A DNA stretch of 48,474 bases from Rhodopirellula sp. (GCA_012728855.1 JAAYEH010000208.1:1-48474), one strand, 5' to 3'. Shown: positions 17,471 through 26,221, numbered from the stretch's first letter. Program-made: numbers and translations. Notes: a model not told the origin generated them from the letters alone.

Positions 17471-17512
17471 AGCAGCCCGGCTGCTCCAAGCAGCGGGGCT
17501 GCTCCTTTTTCT
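17471..17512 (+). terminator. Intrinsic terminator after the lipoprotein gene
   Basis: AGCAGCCC (17471-17478) pairs with GGGCTGCT (17496-17503). After one mismatch, GCTGCT (17480-17485) pairs with AGCAGC (17489-17494), with a very short loop. CCTTTTTCT follows. The left arm AGCAGCCCGGCTGCT is itself a palindrome that recurs at 37129-37143 and, with one changed base, at 37185-37199. Confidence 0.85.
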
Positions 17513-17593
17513 GCTTGCCGCGGCCTCCTCCATCGACCACAATCGGCTGTTGCAGCGATCACTGACAGCCAGCCGACAGGAGGGGCATTGTGA

Positions 17594-19204
17594 ATGAGCG
17601 GCCCTGCCGAGCCAACTTTGCGGGCCGATGAGCCGGCACCGAGCGAGTCTGAGATGCAATCGCCCCCGCGAACCATCGCCGGTATCGTGCGGCGGCTCGG
17701 TCCGGGACTGATCATTGCCGGCGCGATCGTCGGCTCGGGCGAATTGATCACGACCCCCAAGACCGGCGCCCAGGCGGGCTACTGGCTCTTGTGGCTGATC
17801 CTCATCGGCTGCGTTATCAAGGTCTTCGTACAGGTGGAGTTCGGCCGTTACGCTATTTCTTCCGGCACAACTACCATGGCGGCGTTGGACGAGGTGCCGG
17901 GGCCGCGGCTGGGGGTCAACTGGATCCTCTGGTACTGGCTGGTGATGTTCGTCATCAGCCTCGGGCAACTCGGCGGAATCGTCGGCGGCGTCGGACAGTC
18001 GTTGGCGATGACGCTGCCGATCACCGGCGACTTCAACCGGCTGCTCGACCGGCAGGATGCCTGGGACGAAGAGGCCGACTCGATCCGGCAGCGACTCCGT
18101 GAAAAGGAGTCGCCGGCGCTGGAGAACGACAATGCCGACGTCCGACGAGCCGTGATCAAGGATATTGAGCGAAGGGTGGCCGCCGAGATCGGCCAGTCGC
18201 GTCCGGCGGGGCGGACCGGCGACGATTTCACCTGGGCCGCCATCTTCACCGTGGTGACCATCGCTCTGCTCGTCAACGGCCGCTACGGCCTGGTCCAGAC
18301 CGTGGCCACGATCCTGGTGGCGGGGTTCACGCTGGTGACGATCTTCAACCTCTTCGCCCTGCAAAGTCGTCCCGAATGGGCCGTCGCCTGGGACGACCTC
18401 CGCAACGGGCTGAGCTTTCGCCTGCCGCCGTTTGCCGAAAAGTTGGCCAAGTCTCCACTGGCCACGGGGCTGGCCACCTTCGGCATCATCGGCGTGGGCA
18501 CCAACGAACTGATTGCCTACCCGTACTGGTGCTTGGAGAAGGGCTACGGCCGCTTCACCGGACCGCGCGATCCGTCGCCGCAATGGGCCGAACGAGCCCG
18601 CGGCTGGATGCGGGTGATGCGTTTCGACGCCATGGTCTCTATGGTGATCTACACCTTCGCCACCGTCGCTTTCTACCTGCTTGGCGCTTCGGTATTGCAC
18701 CGAGCCGGGCTTGACCCGTCGGGCAACCAGATGGTTCGTTCGCTCGGTGAGATGTACGTGCCGGTCTTCGGTCCTTGGGCCGGCTGGCTCTTCCTGCTGG
18801 GGGCGTTCGCCGTCTTGTACTCGACCTTCTTTGTGGCCAGCGCAAGCCACGCGCGGGTATCGGCCGACGCCATCCGTGTCTTCCGGTGGGGAGCGAGAAC
18901 GGAGTCGAAGCGGATCTGGTGGGTGCGGGCGATGTGTGTCATCTTGCCGGCGTTTTCCTTCTTTTCCTGGGTATGCATCCCCATGCCGGACCAGTTGATC
19001 CTGGCCAGCGGCGTCGCGCAGGGCATCATGCTGCCGATGCTGGCGGGTGCGACGCTCTATTTCCGCTATTACCGTTGCGATTCGAGGATCTGTCCCGGGC
19101 GGCTCTGGGACGTGCTGCTGTGGATCTCCGCATTGGGACTGTTGGTGGCCGGCGGCTGGACGGCCCTGACCCTGCTCTTCCCGAACCTGGAGAGACTGGT
19201 TTGA
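17594..19204 (+). CDS. Divergent Nramp-like divalent metal transporter
   Basis: The protein has 536 residues. AGGAGG ends about 10 bases before the ATG. The LeuT-fold pattern is clear: RRLGPGLIIAGAIVGSGELI in helix 1 and TGAQAGYWLLW following. In true Nramp proteins helix 1 carries DPGN and helix 6 carries MPH; here they read GSGE and GTNELIAYPYW. The metal-coordinating Asp, Asn and Met are therefore replaced, and the ion may not be Mn or Fe. Between helices 3 and 4 there is a charged insert of about 60 residues (QDAWDEEADSIRQRLREKES). The stop overlaps the next start by one base (TGATG), implying coupled translation with the peptidase. Confidence 0.85.
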   Translation: MSGPAEPTLRADEPAPSESEMQSPPRTIAGIVRRLGPGLIIAGAIVGSGELITTPKTGAQAGYWLLWLILIGCVIKVFVQVEFGRYAISSGTTTMAALDEVPGPRLGVNWILWYWLVMFVISLGQLGGIVGGVGQSLAMTLPITGDFNRLLDRQDAWDEEADSIRQRLREKESPALENDNADVRRAVIKDIERRVAAEIGQSRPAGRTGDDFTWAAIFTVVTIALLVNGRYGLVQTVATILVAGFTLVTIFNLFALQSRPEWAVAWDDLRNGLSFRLPPFAEKLAKSPLATGLATFGIIGVGTNELIAYPYWCLEKGYGRFTGPRDPSPQWAERARGWMRVMRFDAMVSMVIYTFATVAFYLLGASVLHRAGLDPSGNQMVRSLGEMYVPVFGPWAGWLFLLGAFAVLYSTFFVASASHARVSADAIRVFRWGARTESKRIWWVRAMCVILPAFSFFSWVCIPMPDQLILASGVAQGIMLPMLAGATLYFRYYRCDSRICPGRLWDVLLWISALGLLVAGGWTALTLLFPNLERLV

Positions 19205-20211
19205 TGGGTTGCCGTGCCATGCAAACACTCTTCCGGGGTCGGACGACGGCGAAGCACGCCGTATTGGCGGTTGCCGTGCCGATTTTCGTCGTCGGCGCGA
19301 TGATGGCGAAATCGCCCCGAATGCAGGATCCCTCGGATGCCGCTACGGACCAAGAAGCGCCGAAGACTGCACCGGCTGATCTCGCTCAAGCGTGTCGCGC
19401 GACGGCCGATTGGCTCAGCGGGCAACTGACAGCCGACGATCGTGTCGTGGTTCGTCCGCCGCTGGTGATCGGCGGCAACCTGACGGTCGACGAACTCGAT
19501 CGCGTCTACCGGGATACGATCGCCCCGACCGTTCGGGCCATCATCGCCGACTATCTCGACGGCCCCCCGAGCTTGCCGACCGTGATCCTCCTGGCTCGCG
19601 ACGAGGCGAGTTATCACGCGGTGGCGGAGCGACTCTTCGCAGCGAAGCCGCAATCGAGTTACGGCTTCTACCGGCCTCACCTGCGCATGGTCGTGGTCAA
19701 TATGGCCAGAGGAAGCGGCGGGCTGACGCACGAACTGACGCACGCACTGCTCGCCTGCCAGTCCCCTCCCGTGCCCCAGTGGTTCGACGAAGGCCTCGCC
19801 TCACTCCACGAGAGCAGCCGATTGTGTAACGGGGTGCTGGTCGGCCAGGACAATTGGCGACTCGGTATTCTCCAGGAGGCAATCCGGCGAGGTCACTTGC
19901 TGCCGCTGGAAGAGGTGATCGCCGGGGACGGTTTCCGGGAACAACCGATCGGCACGAGCTACGCCCAGGTGCGGTACTTCTGTCTTTTCCTGCAACAGCA
20001 TGAGTTGCTCAGGGAGAGTTGCCATCTCTTGCGGCGCAACGAAGGCGAGAACCGGGAAAGTCATGCCATGATTTCGCTCTTTCCCGAACGCAATTGGCAT
20101 CAGATCGATCAGGAATTTCGCCGTTGGGTGCTGAATCGACGGGGTGGCGGCCAGGAGGCCTTGCGCGATTCCGGACATTCCGATTTTCAGTGTGCCACTG
20201 CTTGTGATTGA
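19204..20211 (+). CDS. Membrane-anchored gluzincin-type zinc peptidase
   Basis: The protein has 335 residues from the ATG at 19204, which overlaps the transporter stop; a second ATG at 19219 is possible. A hydrophobic segment (residues 18-34) is an anchor or signal. GLTHELTHALLA contains HELTH (176-180), the zinc-binding HExxH, and WFDEGLASLHE supplies the third ligand Glu (E196). The spacing fits peptidase-MA-like gluzincins, often extracytoplasmic in planctomycetes. The target is unknown. The last five codons lie inside the first arm of a palindromic repeat (20196-20210), so its natural C-terminus seems to have been replaced or extended by repeat insertion. Confidence 0.85.
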   Translation: MGCRAMQTLFRGRTTAKHAVLAVAVPIFVVGAMMAKSPRMQDPSDAATDQEAPKTAPADLAQACRATADWLSGQLTADDRVVVRPPLVIGGNLTVDELDRVYRDTIAPTVRAIIADYLDGPPSLPTVILLARDEASYHAVAERLFAAKPQSSYGFYRPHLRMVVVNMARGSGGLTHELTHALLACQSPPVPQWFDEGLASLHESSRLCNGVLVGQDNWRLGILQEAIRRGHLLPLEEVIAGDGFREQPIGTSYAQVRYFCLFLQQHELLRESCHLLRRNEGENRESHAMISLFPERNWHQIDQEFRRWVLNRRGGGQEALRDSGHSDFQCATACD

Positions 20212-20345
20212 ATGGATCTTCCATCGGTGCAAGACCCACCACAATCACAAGCAGTGGGACGCGTCACCCCGCTCGGAGCTTCTGCACTGCTTGGAGTTGT
20301 CGATGAATCACTCCAGATGGATGACGCATTCAACTCCAAGCAGTG
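20196..20345. repeat. Tandem pair of palindromes built on CACTGCTTG (four arms)
   Basis: There are four 15-base arms in alternating orientation: 20196-20210 and 20242-20256 are perfect reverse complements (CACTGCTTGTGATTG type), and 20285-20299 and 20331-20345 are another perfect pair (CACTGCTTGGAGTTG type). All share the nine-base CACTGCTTG, and spacers are 31 bases. The arrangement resembles a BIME-like double REP. Arm-internal bases differ between the pairs but covary within each pair, which indicates selection for, or a mechanism copying, the hairpin. It runs from the peptidase stop to about 68 bases before the methyltransferase start. Confidence 0.85.
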
Positions 20346-20412
20346 CCACACGAATGTCCTCCCGCTGCCGGAATCGTGGAAGGTTGTTAAGGGCTGGCTA
20401 CGGAACCTCCCA

Positions 20413-22590
20413 ATGAAGCGTACGCGTAAGAGTGAACCGCGGCGATCGCTTGTGCTGAACTGGTGGCTTCGGCTGGCCAACGGCATCGCCGACTGCCGCC
20501 CCGCCATGTCCCTGGACGAATTGGAAACCGCGGCTCGCGATACGCTTCATCAGGTTCTTTTCGAAGCGTTGTGCCAGCAGCGCGGACTGCGCCCTTGGGG
20601 CAACCAAGGCGAAGATCTGCCGGTTGCAGGCGAGGCGATTGCCGAAGTCCGCTCGGACATCCTCGCCAGGTATTCCGACAGCGCAACGGGAGTGCCTGCC
20701 GAGCTTCTGGGAGAATCGCACCAGCAACTCCTCGCGGTACGTCTGAAACAGGGACCGCGGGGACTGCACGCCACGAGCAGCACGACGGACAGGAAATTCG
20801 CCGGTGTGTTCTACACCCCTCGCTTCATCGCCGACTACATGATCGAAAACACGCTCGGCCGACGTCTCGAAGCTTGTCCGACAGACCCCTCGGCGGCTTC
20901 CGGCCTCCGGCTGATCGATCCGGCCTGCGGTTGTGGCGCGTTTCTGCTGGCGGTTTGCCGATGTTTTCTGGCCTGGGCTGTGAAGCGGGGAGTTTCCTCC
21001 CCGGCGCTGGCGACGGCTCGCTTGATGCATGGGATGGATCTCGATGGGAAAGCGATCGCGATTGCTCGGCGCTGTCTGTGGCTCGAATTAGGACCGGCCA
21101 TGGGCTCTCGCGACGAGGCGGACAACATCTCTGCTGTGCTGCGGACCAACGTACGTTGCGGCAACGCCCTGCTCGACGAGCAGGGTCAGCGCAGCTCGGA
21201 ATTCGATTTCGTCGTCGCCAATCCGCCCTACCGCCGCGAGTTGAACTCCAAGGTGCTGTTCGACAGCCTGACCGGCAGTTCCCTGAGCCGATTCCGTTCG
21301 CCTCGAATGGACTACTGGTATTACTTCGCGTTTCGTGGCCTGGAATTGCTCCGAGAGGGCGGACGGCTGGCGTTGATCGTCAATTCCTATTGGACGGGCG
21401 GCAAGAGCGCGGAGCGGCTGATCGCCTCGCTCCGCCAGAACGCCTGCATGGATGAAATCCTCCTGTTGAATGATGCGCCGGTATTCGAGGGGGTGGCGGG
21501 CCGGCACATGATTCTCTTTCTTACCAAAGGGCCGAACAGCAGGCCGGTTACCGTGAAGCGTCCGCTTGCCGGCCACACCGCCGACGCGGAAGCTCTCCTC
21601 GGCAATCCCGCCGCCGTGGAGGTTTTCCGAAAAGACGCCGAGCAACTGTTTCGCGCGGGGCGATTGGACCTCGAACCGGCCAACGACGCGGTGCTGGCAA
21701 AGCTGGCCGCGGGTACACCCCTGGGACAACTAGGCCGCGTGCGTCAGGGGATCGCCGAGAATCCGGCTTCGATTACACGGTCGGCCAACGTCCGACACGG
21801 GAGCCGCTGGACCATTGGGGAAGGCGTCTTCGCCCTGAAGCCCGACGAGTTGGCCGGCCTCGACCTGCCCGAATCGGAACGGTTGCTCGTGCGGCCCTAC
21901 TACGACTTGTGCGACCTGGGCCGATACCGTATCGCGGAAACGGCGTCGTTGCGGCTGATCTACGCGACCGACGAAACATGGCCCGAACTGCAACGTTATC
22001 CCGGGCTCGCAGCGCACCTGTCGCGATTTCGCCCGCTGATGGAAGCCCGTCGCGAGACTCGCCGCGGCTGCCGTCGTTGGTGGCACCTTCACTGGCCGAG
22101 AGACCGTCATCTTTGGGAATCGCGGAAGATCATCGCCGTGCAGATGGCGCGGCGTCCCACGTTCGTGCCGGCAGCAGGCAGCGTCTATGTCCCCTTCAGC
22201 GTCAATGTCTTCTTGCCGGACGAGGGGACCGCCGAAGATCTCAACTATCTGACGGCACTGTTGAACAGCCGACTCTTGTGGTGCTGGTATCGGCACCACG
22301 CCAAACGCCGCGGCGTCGGGTTGGAGGTCAACGGCAGCGTCCTCGCTCGCACACCGATTCGCCGCATCGACTTTTCCAATCCGCGGGATAAGTGGCGCCA
22401 TGACGAGATCGTCGATCTGGTCTCCCGCATGCTGGCACTGACCCGTTGGCTCAGCAGAGCGGAACCGCCCGCCGGCACCGGTCCGGAAAAACAAGAAATT
22501 GACCGGATCGACCAGCGAATCGATACGATCGTCGAGGATCTCTACGGACTGACAGTCGCGGAGGTCGCCTTGCTCGGTCCATGCCAGTGA
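20413..22590 (+). CDS. Eco57I/TaqI-like N6-adenine DNA methyltransferase, solitary
   Basis: The protein has 725 residues from the ATG at 20413. The frame is open for 67 more codons, but those run through the palindromic repeat and look non-coding. GVFYTPRFIADYMIENTLGR (131-150) is the conserved FYTP region. LIDPACGCGAFLLAVC (motif I, AdoMet site) starts near 167. FVVANPPYRRELNSK carries NPPY (270-273, catalytic motif IV). This is the gamma-class order of Eco57I/TaqI-like enzymes; the remaining 450 residues would form the target-recognition domain. No nuclease motif is seen in the roughly 120-residue N-terminus and no separate endonuclease gene is adjacent, so it may be an orphan or a reduced type IIG enzyme. 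Confidence 0.88.
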   Translation: MKRTRKSEPRRSLVLNWWLRLANGIADCRPAMSLDELETAARDTLHQVLFEALCQQRGLRPWGNQGEDLPVAGEAIAEVRSDILARYSDSATGVPAELLGESHQQLLAVRLKQGPRGLHATSSTTDRKFAGVFYTPRFIADYMIENTLGRRLEACPTDPSAASGLRLIDPACGCGAFLLAVCRCFLAWAVKRGVSSPALATARLMHGMDLDGKAIAIARRCLWLELGPAMGSRDEADNISAVLRTNVRCGNALLDEQGQRSSEFDFVVANPPYRRELNSKVLFDSLTGSSLSRFRSPRMDYWYYFAFRGLELLREGGRLALIVNSYWTGGKSAERLIASLRQNACMDEILLLNDAPVFEGVAGRHMILFLTKGPNSRPVTVKRPLAGHTADAEALLGNPAAVEVFRKDAEQLFRAGRLDLEPANDAVLAKLAAGTPLGQLGRVRQGIAENPASITRSANVRHGSRWTIGEGVFALKPDELAGLDLPESERLLVRPYYDLCDLGRYRIAETASLRLIYATDETWPELQRYPGLAAHLSRFRPLMEARRETRRGCRRWWHLHWPRDRHLWESRKIIAVQMARRPTFVPAAGSVYVPFSVNVFLPDEGTAEDLNYLTALLNSRLLWCWYRHHAKRRGVGLEVNGSVLARTPIRRIDFSNPRDKWRHDEIVDLVSRMLALTRWLSRAEPPAGTGPEKQEIDRIDQRIDTIVEDLYGLTVAEVALLGPCQ

Positions 22591-22611
22591 TCAGTCGGAG
22601 GGAAGTGCCTC

Positions 22612-22657
22612 ACGCAAAGGCGCGAAGACGCAAAGCAATCCCTCCCTGCCTTTGCGT
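22612..22657. repeat. Dispersed-type inverted repeat (ACGCAAAGGC arms)
   Basis: ACGCAAAGGC at 22612-22621 is complementary to GCCTTTGCGT at 22648-22657, and a direct variant GACGCAAAG (22627-22635) lies between. Sequences of the form ACGCAAAGGCGCAAAGACGCAAAG are familiar as interspersed repeats in planctomycete and verrucomicrobial intergenic regions (from memory, not searched). It sits 22 bases after the methyltransferase stop. The rest of the 447-base gap holds the mre promoter (22817-22846) and a leader of about 185 bases without an obvious gene. Confidence 0.6.
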
Positions 22658-22816
22658 AAGATTTCCAATTCTGAAACGACTTGGAGTGTCATAGCTACAC
22701 CCCTCTGCAAGGTAGTTTTGAAATGCTTTATATTGCGTACTACACGGTTTTTGCCTATTTTGGCACCTAAAGTCCCCCCTGGATCGCCCATCTTGGCTGA
22801 ATTGCGGGCATTCTGA

Positions 22817-22846
22817 TTGACATGCATTTTTCGGCCAAGTTATACT
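22817..22846 (+). promoter_or_regulatory. Sigma70-type promoter of the mre operon
   Basis: TTGACA (22817-22822) and TATACT (22841-22846) are separated by 18 bases; the -35 is a perfect consensus and the -10 has five of six bases. Transcription would start near 22853, giving an untranslated leader of about 185 bases before the first gene at 23038. Confidence 0.75.
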
Positions 22847-23037
22847 GACAGGACAGCTTTCTCAGGTCTACCAGTCGTTCAGGCAGAACGGATTGGTTCA
22901 GACCTCACAACGAACACACTGGTTCTAGACAGCCCGGCTTGGCGAGCCCGGCAGAGTCGAACGGAGGCGATTTTGCGAGTGGAAGGAGCAGAGTCGCCGA
23001 GGCGGTACCCTGTCGAGCGGTCAAAGGAAAGTCCCCC

Positions 23038-23889
23038 ATGAACCTGGTCGGCAAAATCTTTGTGGTTCTCATCTTCGTGATGAGCCTGGTCTTCATGTCG
23101 TTCGTCGTCGCCGTTTACGGAACGCACACCAATTGGAAGGAAAAGGTGACGGCGCCGGATACCGGCCTCGACGCCCAGTTGAAGACCGCCCAGCAGCAAA
23201 GCCAGGAACTCAAAGACCAGTTGACCAAGCTGGAAGGCGAGTTGGCCAAGGAAACCACCGCGAAGCGGGAAGCGTTGGCGAAGCTGGAAACGGAAAACGA
23301 CGAACTCCGCCGCGAGCGCGACCGCCTGGAAAAGGAACTCGCGGACCTGCAAAAGGATCAGCGCGAGGCCGTTGCCGCCATGCAGGCTACCCAAAATTCC
23401 TTGGCGAGCCTCCGCCAGGAAGTCGACGCGCTGCGGACGAATATCCAGAAAGCCCAGAAGGACCGCGAGGAAGCCTTTACCACGCTCGTCAAGACGACCG
23501 ACGAACTGCATCAGACAGCCAACGAACTGACGGTGCTCAAGGATCGCAACGTACAGCTTAGCGAACAATTGGCGGATGCCGTGGCCGTGCTGAACAAACA
23601 CGACCTCAAGCCGATTCCCGCCATGTATGAAGGGGTGCCCGACGAGGTAAAGGGCTTGGTTGCCGCCGTTACCGGCAATGGGATGATGGAACTAAGCATC
23701 GGCTCCGACGACGGCCTGCAAAAAGGTCACAAGTTGGAGGTGTATCGCAAGGCCGACGGGCAGAGCAAGTATCTGGGCCGAATCGAAGTCGTTCAGACCC
23801 AGCCGGACAAGGCCGCCGCCAAAATCCTTCCCGATTATCAACAGGGCGCCATACAGGCGGGCGACCGCGTTGCCGCGCGGCTTAACTAG
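23038..23889 (+). CDS. Coiled-coil inner-membrane protein, first gene of the mre operon
   Basis: The protein has 283 residues from the ATG at 23038 (MNLVGKIFVVLIFVMSLVFM). One transmembrane helix (about 5-27) is followed by a long coiled coil (about 45-200) with heptads such as KLETENDELRRERDRLEKEL. A small beta-rich C-terminal domain follows (about 215-283: VTGNGMMELSIGSDDGLQKG, HKLEVYR, YLGRIEVVQTQPDKA, AIQAGDRVAARL). Proteins of this design occur widely in planctomycetes without known function. Position as first gene after the promoter, 48 bases before the next small gene and upstream of mreB, suggests a role in envelope growth. This is inference from context. Confidence 0.85.
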   Translation: MNLVGKIFVVLIFVMSLVFMSFVVAVYGTHTNWKEKVTAPDTGLDAQLKTAQQQSQELKDQLTKLEGELAKETTAKREALAKLETENDELRRERDRLEKELADLQKDQREAVAAMQATQNSLASLRQEVDALRTNIQKAQKDREEAFTTLVKTTDELHQTANELTVLKDRNVQLSEQLADAVAVLNKHDLKPIPAMYEGVPDEVKGLVAAVTGNGMMELSIGSDDGLQKGHKLEVYRKADGQSKYLGRIEVVQTQPDKAAAKILPDYQQGAIQAGDRVAARLN

Positions 23890-23937
23890 TCCAAAACCGG
23901 CCTCGTCCCCGCGGGGCCTCTTGACCAAGGAGCGGAC

Positions 23938-24183
23938 ATGTCTGCCGGCGGCCCGACTCGCAAGCCACGAACCGACATCTACACGTTGATGCTGTTGCTG
24001 TCCCTTCTGGCCATCATTATCGGAACGGTCTTTCTCTACCTGGAGACGAAAGAATACGGTTCGCCGCCTTACGGGGGTGGGCCGCAGATTTCGGTCCGAT
24101 GGCAGGGCGGCGGGCAGGTGGCGATGAGCGAGCCGGGGTGCGGCAGCCGTTGGTTCCCCGCTTCGAACGATGCCCGAACGTGA
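23938..24183 (+). CDS. Small conserved-type membrane protein in the mre operon
   Basis: The protein has 81 residues. RKPRTDIYTLMLLLSLLAII followed by IGTVFLYLETKEYG gives a positively charged N-terminus, one transmembrane helix (about 15-36) and a short Gly/Pro-rich tail. The core KPRTDIYT plus helix is familiar from small planctomycete proteins. GGAG lies about 8 bases upstream. It starts 48 bases after the coiled-coil gene and ends 33 bases before mreB. No function is known; a membrane accessory of the rod complex is possible. Confidence 0.78.
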   Translation: MSAGGPTRKPRTDIYTLMLLLSLLAIIIGTVFLYLETKEYGSPPYGGGPQISVRWQGGGQVAMSEPGCGSRWFPASNDART

Positions 24184-24216
24184 GCTTCTGTTTCTTTCCC
24201 TAGCTCGTGAGCAAGG

Positions 24217-25266
24217 ATGCTCCAACAACTCCTCCGATACTTCCGTTGCGATCTCGCGGTCGATCTTGGGACCGTCAACACGCTGATTGGCGTGGCGGGA
24301 GAGGGCATCGTTCTCGATGAGCCGTCGGTGGTGGCCGTTCATCACCGGACCGGCCGCGTCCTTTCCGGCGGCTGCGCGGTCGGCCACCTCGCCCGCCAAA
24401 TGCAAGGCCGCACACCGGATTCGATTGCCGTCGTCCGGCCGCTGGCTGACGGTGTCATCGCCGATTTCGGACTCTGCGAGGCCATGCTCCGCTACTTTTT
24501 TCAGAAAGTGGCTCCCCGCTCGCTTCGTCTCAAACCGCGCGTGCTGGCGGCGGTCCCCGGCTCGATCACCCCTGTCGAGAAACGGGCCGTCTTCACCAGC
24601 ATGCACCGCGCGGGGGCGCGGCAGGTCTTCTTGATGCCGGAGGCGAAAGCCGCGGCGATCGGCATCGGCTTGCCGATCGTCGAGCCGGTCGCCAGTATGG
24701 TTTGCAACATCGGCGGCGGCACCACAGAAGTCGCCGTGCTCAGCCTCGCCGACCTGGTGGCAAGCCGGTCGATTCGCGTCGCGGGGGACAAGATGGACGA
24801 GGCGATCGTCGGCTACCTGCGCCGCCAGTACAGCCTGCGGATCGGCCCGGCGGCTGCCGAACGGCTGCGAATCGATATCGGCAGCGCCGCGCCGCTGGAA
24901 GAAGAACAAGTGGCCGAGATCAGCGGAGTGGATGCGATCAGCGGACTTCCCCGCCGCGCGACGATCACCAGCGAAGAAATCCGTGAAGCGCTGGCCGAAC
25001 CGCTGGAGGCGATTCTCGACGCCGTCCAGCGAACACTGGACCATGTCAGTCCCGATCTCGCCGCCGACCTGGTCGACCAGGGGATGGTCCTCTGCGGCGG
25101 CGGATCGCTGCTGCGGCGGCTTGACGGTTTTCTGGCCGAACGAACCGGTCTGCCGGTCCGCGTCGCGCCGGATTCGATGCGCGCCGTCGCCAAGGGAGCG
25201 CTCGTCGCGGTGGAGCAATTCCAACAGTGGCGGACCATGATGGAGTCGAGCGACGACGATGAGTGA
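24217..25266 (+). CDS. mreB: Rod shape-determining protein MreB
   Basis: The protein has 349 residues. The actin-fold signatures are present: DLAVDLGTVNTLIG (phosphate 1, residues 12-25), PLADGVIADFGLCEAMLRYF, VLAAVPGSITPVEKRA, LMPEAKAAAIGIGLPI, CNIGGGTTEVAVLSL (phosphate 2) and MVLCGGGSLLRRLDGFLAER (adenosine motif). MreB polymerises under the inner membrane and directs lateral peptidoglycan synthesis. GGTTE replaces the more usual GGTTD, and GVAGEG replaces the common VYVKGKGI stretch; otherwise it is complete. It overlaps mreC by 8 bases and belongs to the six-gene operon from the promoter at 22817. Confidence 0.95.
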   Translation: MLQQLLRYFRCDLAVDLGTVNTLIGVAGEGIVLDEPSVVAVHHRTGRVLSGGCAVGHLARQMQGRTPDSIAVVRPLADGVIADFGLCEAMLRYFFQKVAPRSLRLKPRVLAAVPGSITPVEKRAVFTSMHRAGARQVFLMPEAKAAAIGIGLPIVEPVASMVCNIGGGTTEVAVLSLADLVASRSIRVAGDKMDEAIVGYLRRQYSLRIGPAAAERLRIDIGSAAPLEEEQVAEISGVDAISGLPRRATITSEEIREALAEPLEAILDAVQRTLDHVSPDLAADLVDQGMVLCGGGSLLRRLDGFLAERTGLPVRVAPDSMRAVAKGALVAVEQFQQWRTMMESSDDDE

Positions 25267-26221
25267 ACGGCAGGAGATGGTGTCTCGACTATCGCATCCC
25301 CATGCGGCGCTGGCGCTCGGACTGGCCGTTGCGCTGCTGCTCGTCTGCTTGCCCCGCGACTGGTCGGCAGCGGGAAAAAACGCCATGCAAACCGCGCTTT
25401 GGCCGGGGCAGGTCGCCGCACGGGCAATACGCCAACCGGCCGCCGCCACGCTTTCCGCGGCCCGTCGGCATTTTCGCACCACCGCCCAACTGGCGGATGC
25501 CCAGCGCGAGTTGGAATCGCTGCGGGAAGAGAAGCGGCGATTGCTGATTTCCCTTGCCGCCATGGAGCACGAAGTCCAAGCCGCGACGATCCGCGAGCCG
25601 GTGGATCACCAGCGGCTTCTGGGCGTCGAGTGCGTTGAAGCCCACGTGCTTGGGCAGCAGGCCCTCGCGTTTCTCGGTCGGAATCACCTTCTCGACGTTG
25701 GTTTCCAAGAGGCGATCTCGCCCAACGATCTGGTGATCCCGGCCATCCCGGAACTGATCGACCGTGGCAGCGACTGGCCGTTGGCGGCGGGGCAGTATGT
25801 GGTTCGCGAAAACGGCATCTGGGGCAAAATCGTCGAGGTCGGGCGACATGCGAGCACGGTCCGCGGGCTGACCGAACCGGGCTATCGCGATCTCGTCCGG
25901 CTCTCCGACGGCGATGCGGCCGGACCGCAAGGCATCTTGGAGGGCACCGGTGAGCCGCTGGCCCGCATCCGGCTCATCGAGGTCACCGAACCGGTCACGG
26001 TCGGCGACGCGGTCTACGCCGCCGTGGGCAAGGGCATTCTCGCACGACCGTTACGGTACGGCCGCGTCGTCCGAGTGGAACGGCCGATCGGCGCCGCACA
26101 CTGGGATATCTGGATGCAGCCAACCGTCGACGTGGATCGGCTGGAACAAGTTGCCGTGCTGAAAACGGTGCTGAATCCGCGGCGGCTGGCGGTGCAAGGA
26201 GAGAGCCCCGGCAGGCGATAG
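25259..26221 (+). CDS. mreC: Rod shape-determining protein MreC
   Basis: The protein has 320 residues, starting inside the last codons of mreB. An N-terminal helix (about 17-32) is followed by a coiled coil (QLADAQRELESLREEKRRLL) and the paired beta-barrel domain with FLGRNHLLDVGFQEAISPND, VRENGIWGKIVEVGRHASTV and RLSDGDAAGPQGILEGTGEP. MreC is a periplasmic scaffold linking MreB to PBP2. Sequence similarity is low, as usual for MreC, so the assignment rests on architecture plus position between mreB and mreD. The translation start and the 8-base overlap suggest coupling. Confidence 0.88.
   Translation: MSERQEMVSRLSHPHAALALGLAVALLLVCLPRDWSAAGKNAMQTALWPGQVAARAIRQPAAATLSAARRHFRTTAQLADAQRELESLREEKRRLLISLAAMEHEVQAATIREPVDHQRLLGVECVEAHVLGQQALAFLGRNHLLDVGFQEAISPNDLVIPAIPELIDRGSDWPLAAGQYVVRENGIWGKIVEVGRHASTVRGLTEPGYRDLVRLSDGDAAGPQGILEGTGEPLARIRLIEVTEPVTVGDAVYAAVGKGILARPLRYGRVVRVERPIGAAHWDIWMQPTVDVDRLEQVAVLKTVLNPRRLAVQGESPGRR

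Noticed and set aside
17087..19228. 713-codon open frame antisense to the Nramp-like gene
   Set aside because: Composition is His/Arg/Gln/Pro-rich as typical for shadow frames, and the sense strand has a clear transporter.
20212..20412. 67-codon N-terminal extension of the Eco57I-like methyltransferase
   Set aside because: The DNA is the palindromic repeat and contains no methyltransferase-like sequence; the ATG at 20413 is preferred.
22591..22827. 78-codon minus-strand frame between the methyltransferase and the mre promoter
   Set aside because: Much of it reads through a dispersed repeat; no start site or family resemblance.
23692..25563. 623-codon minus-strand frame over mreB
   Set aside because: The sense strand encodes MreB with all actin motifs; the antisense product resembles nothing.
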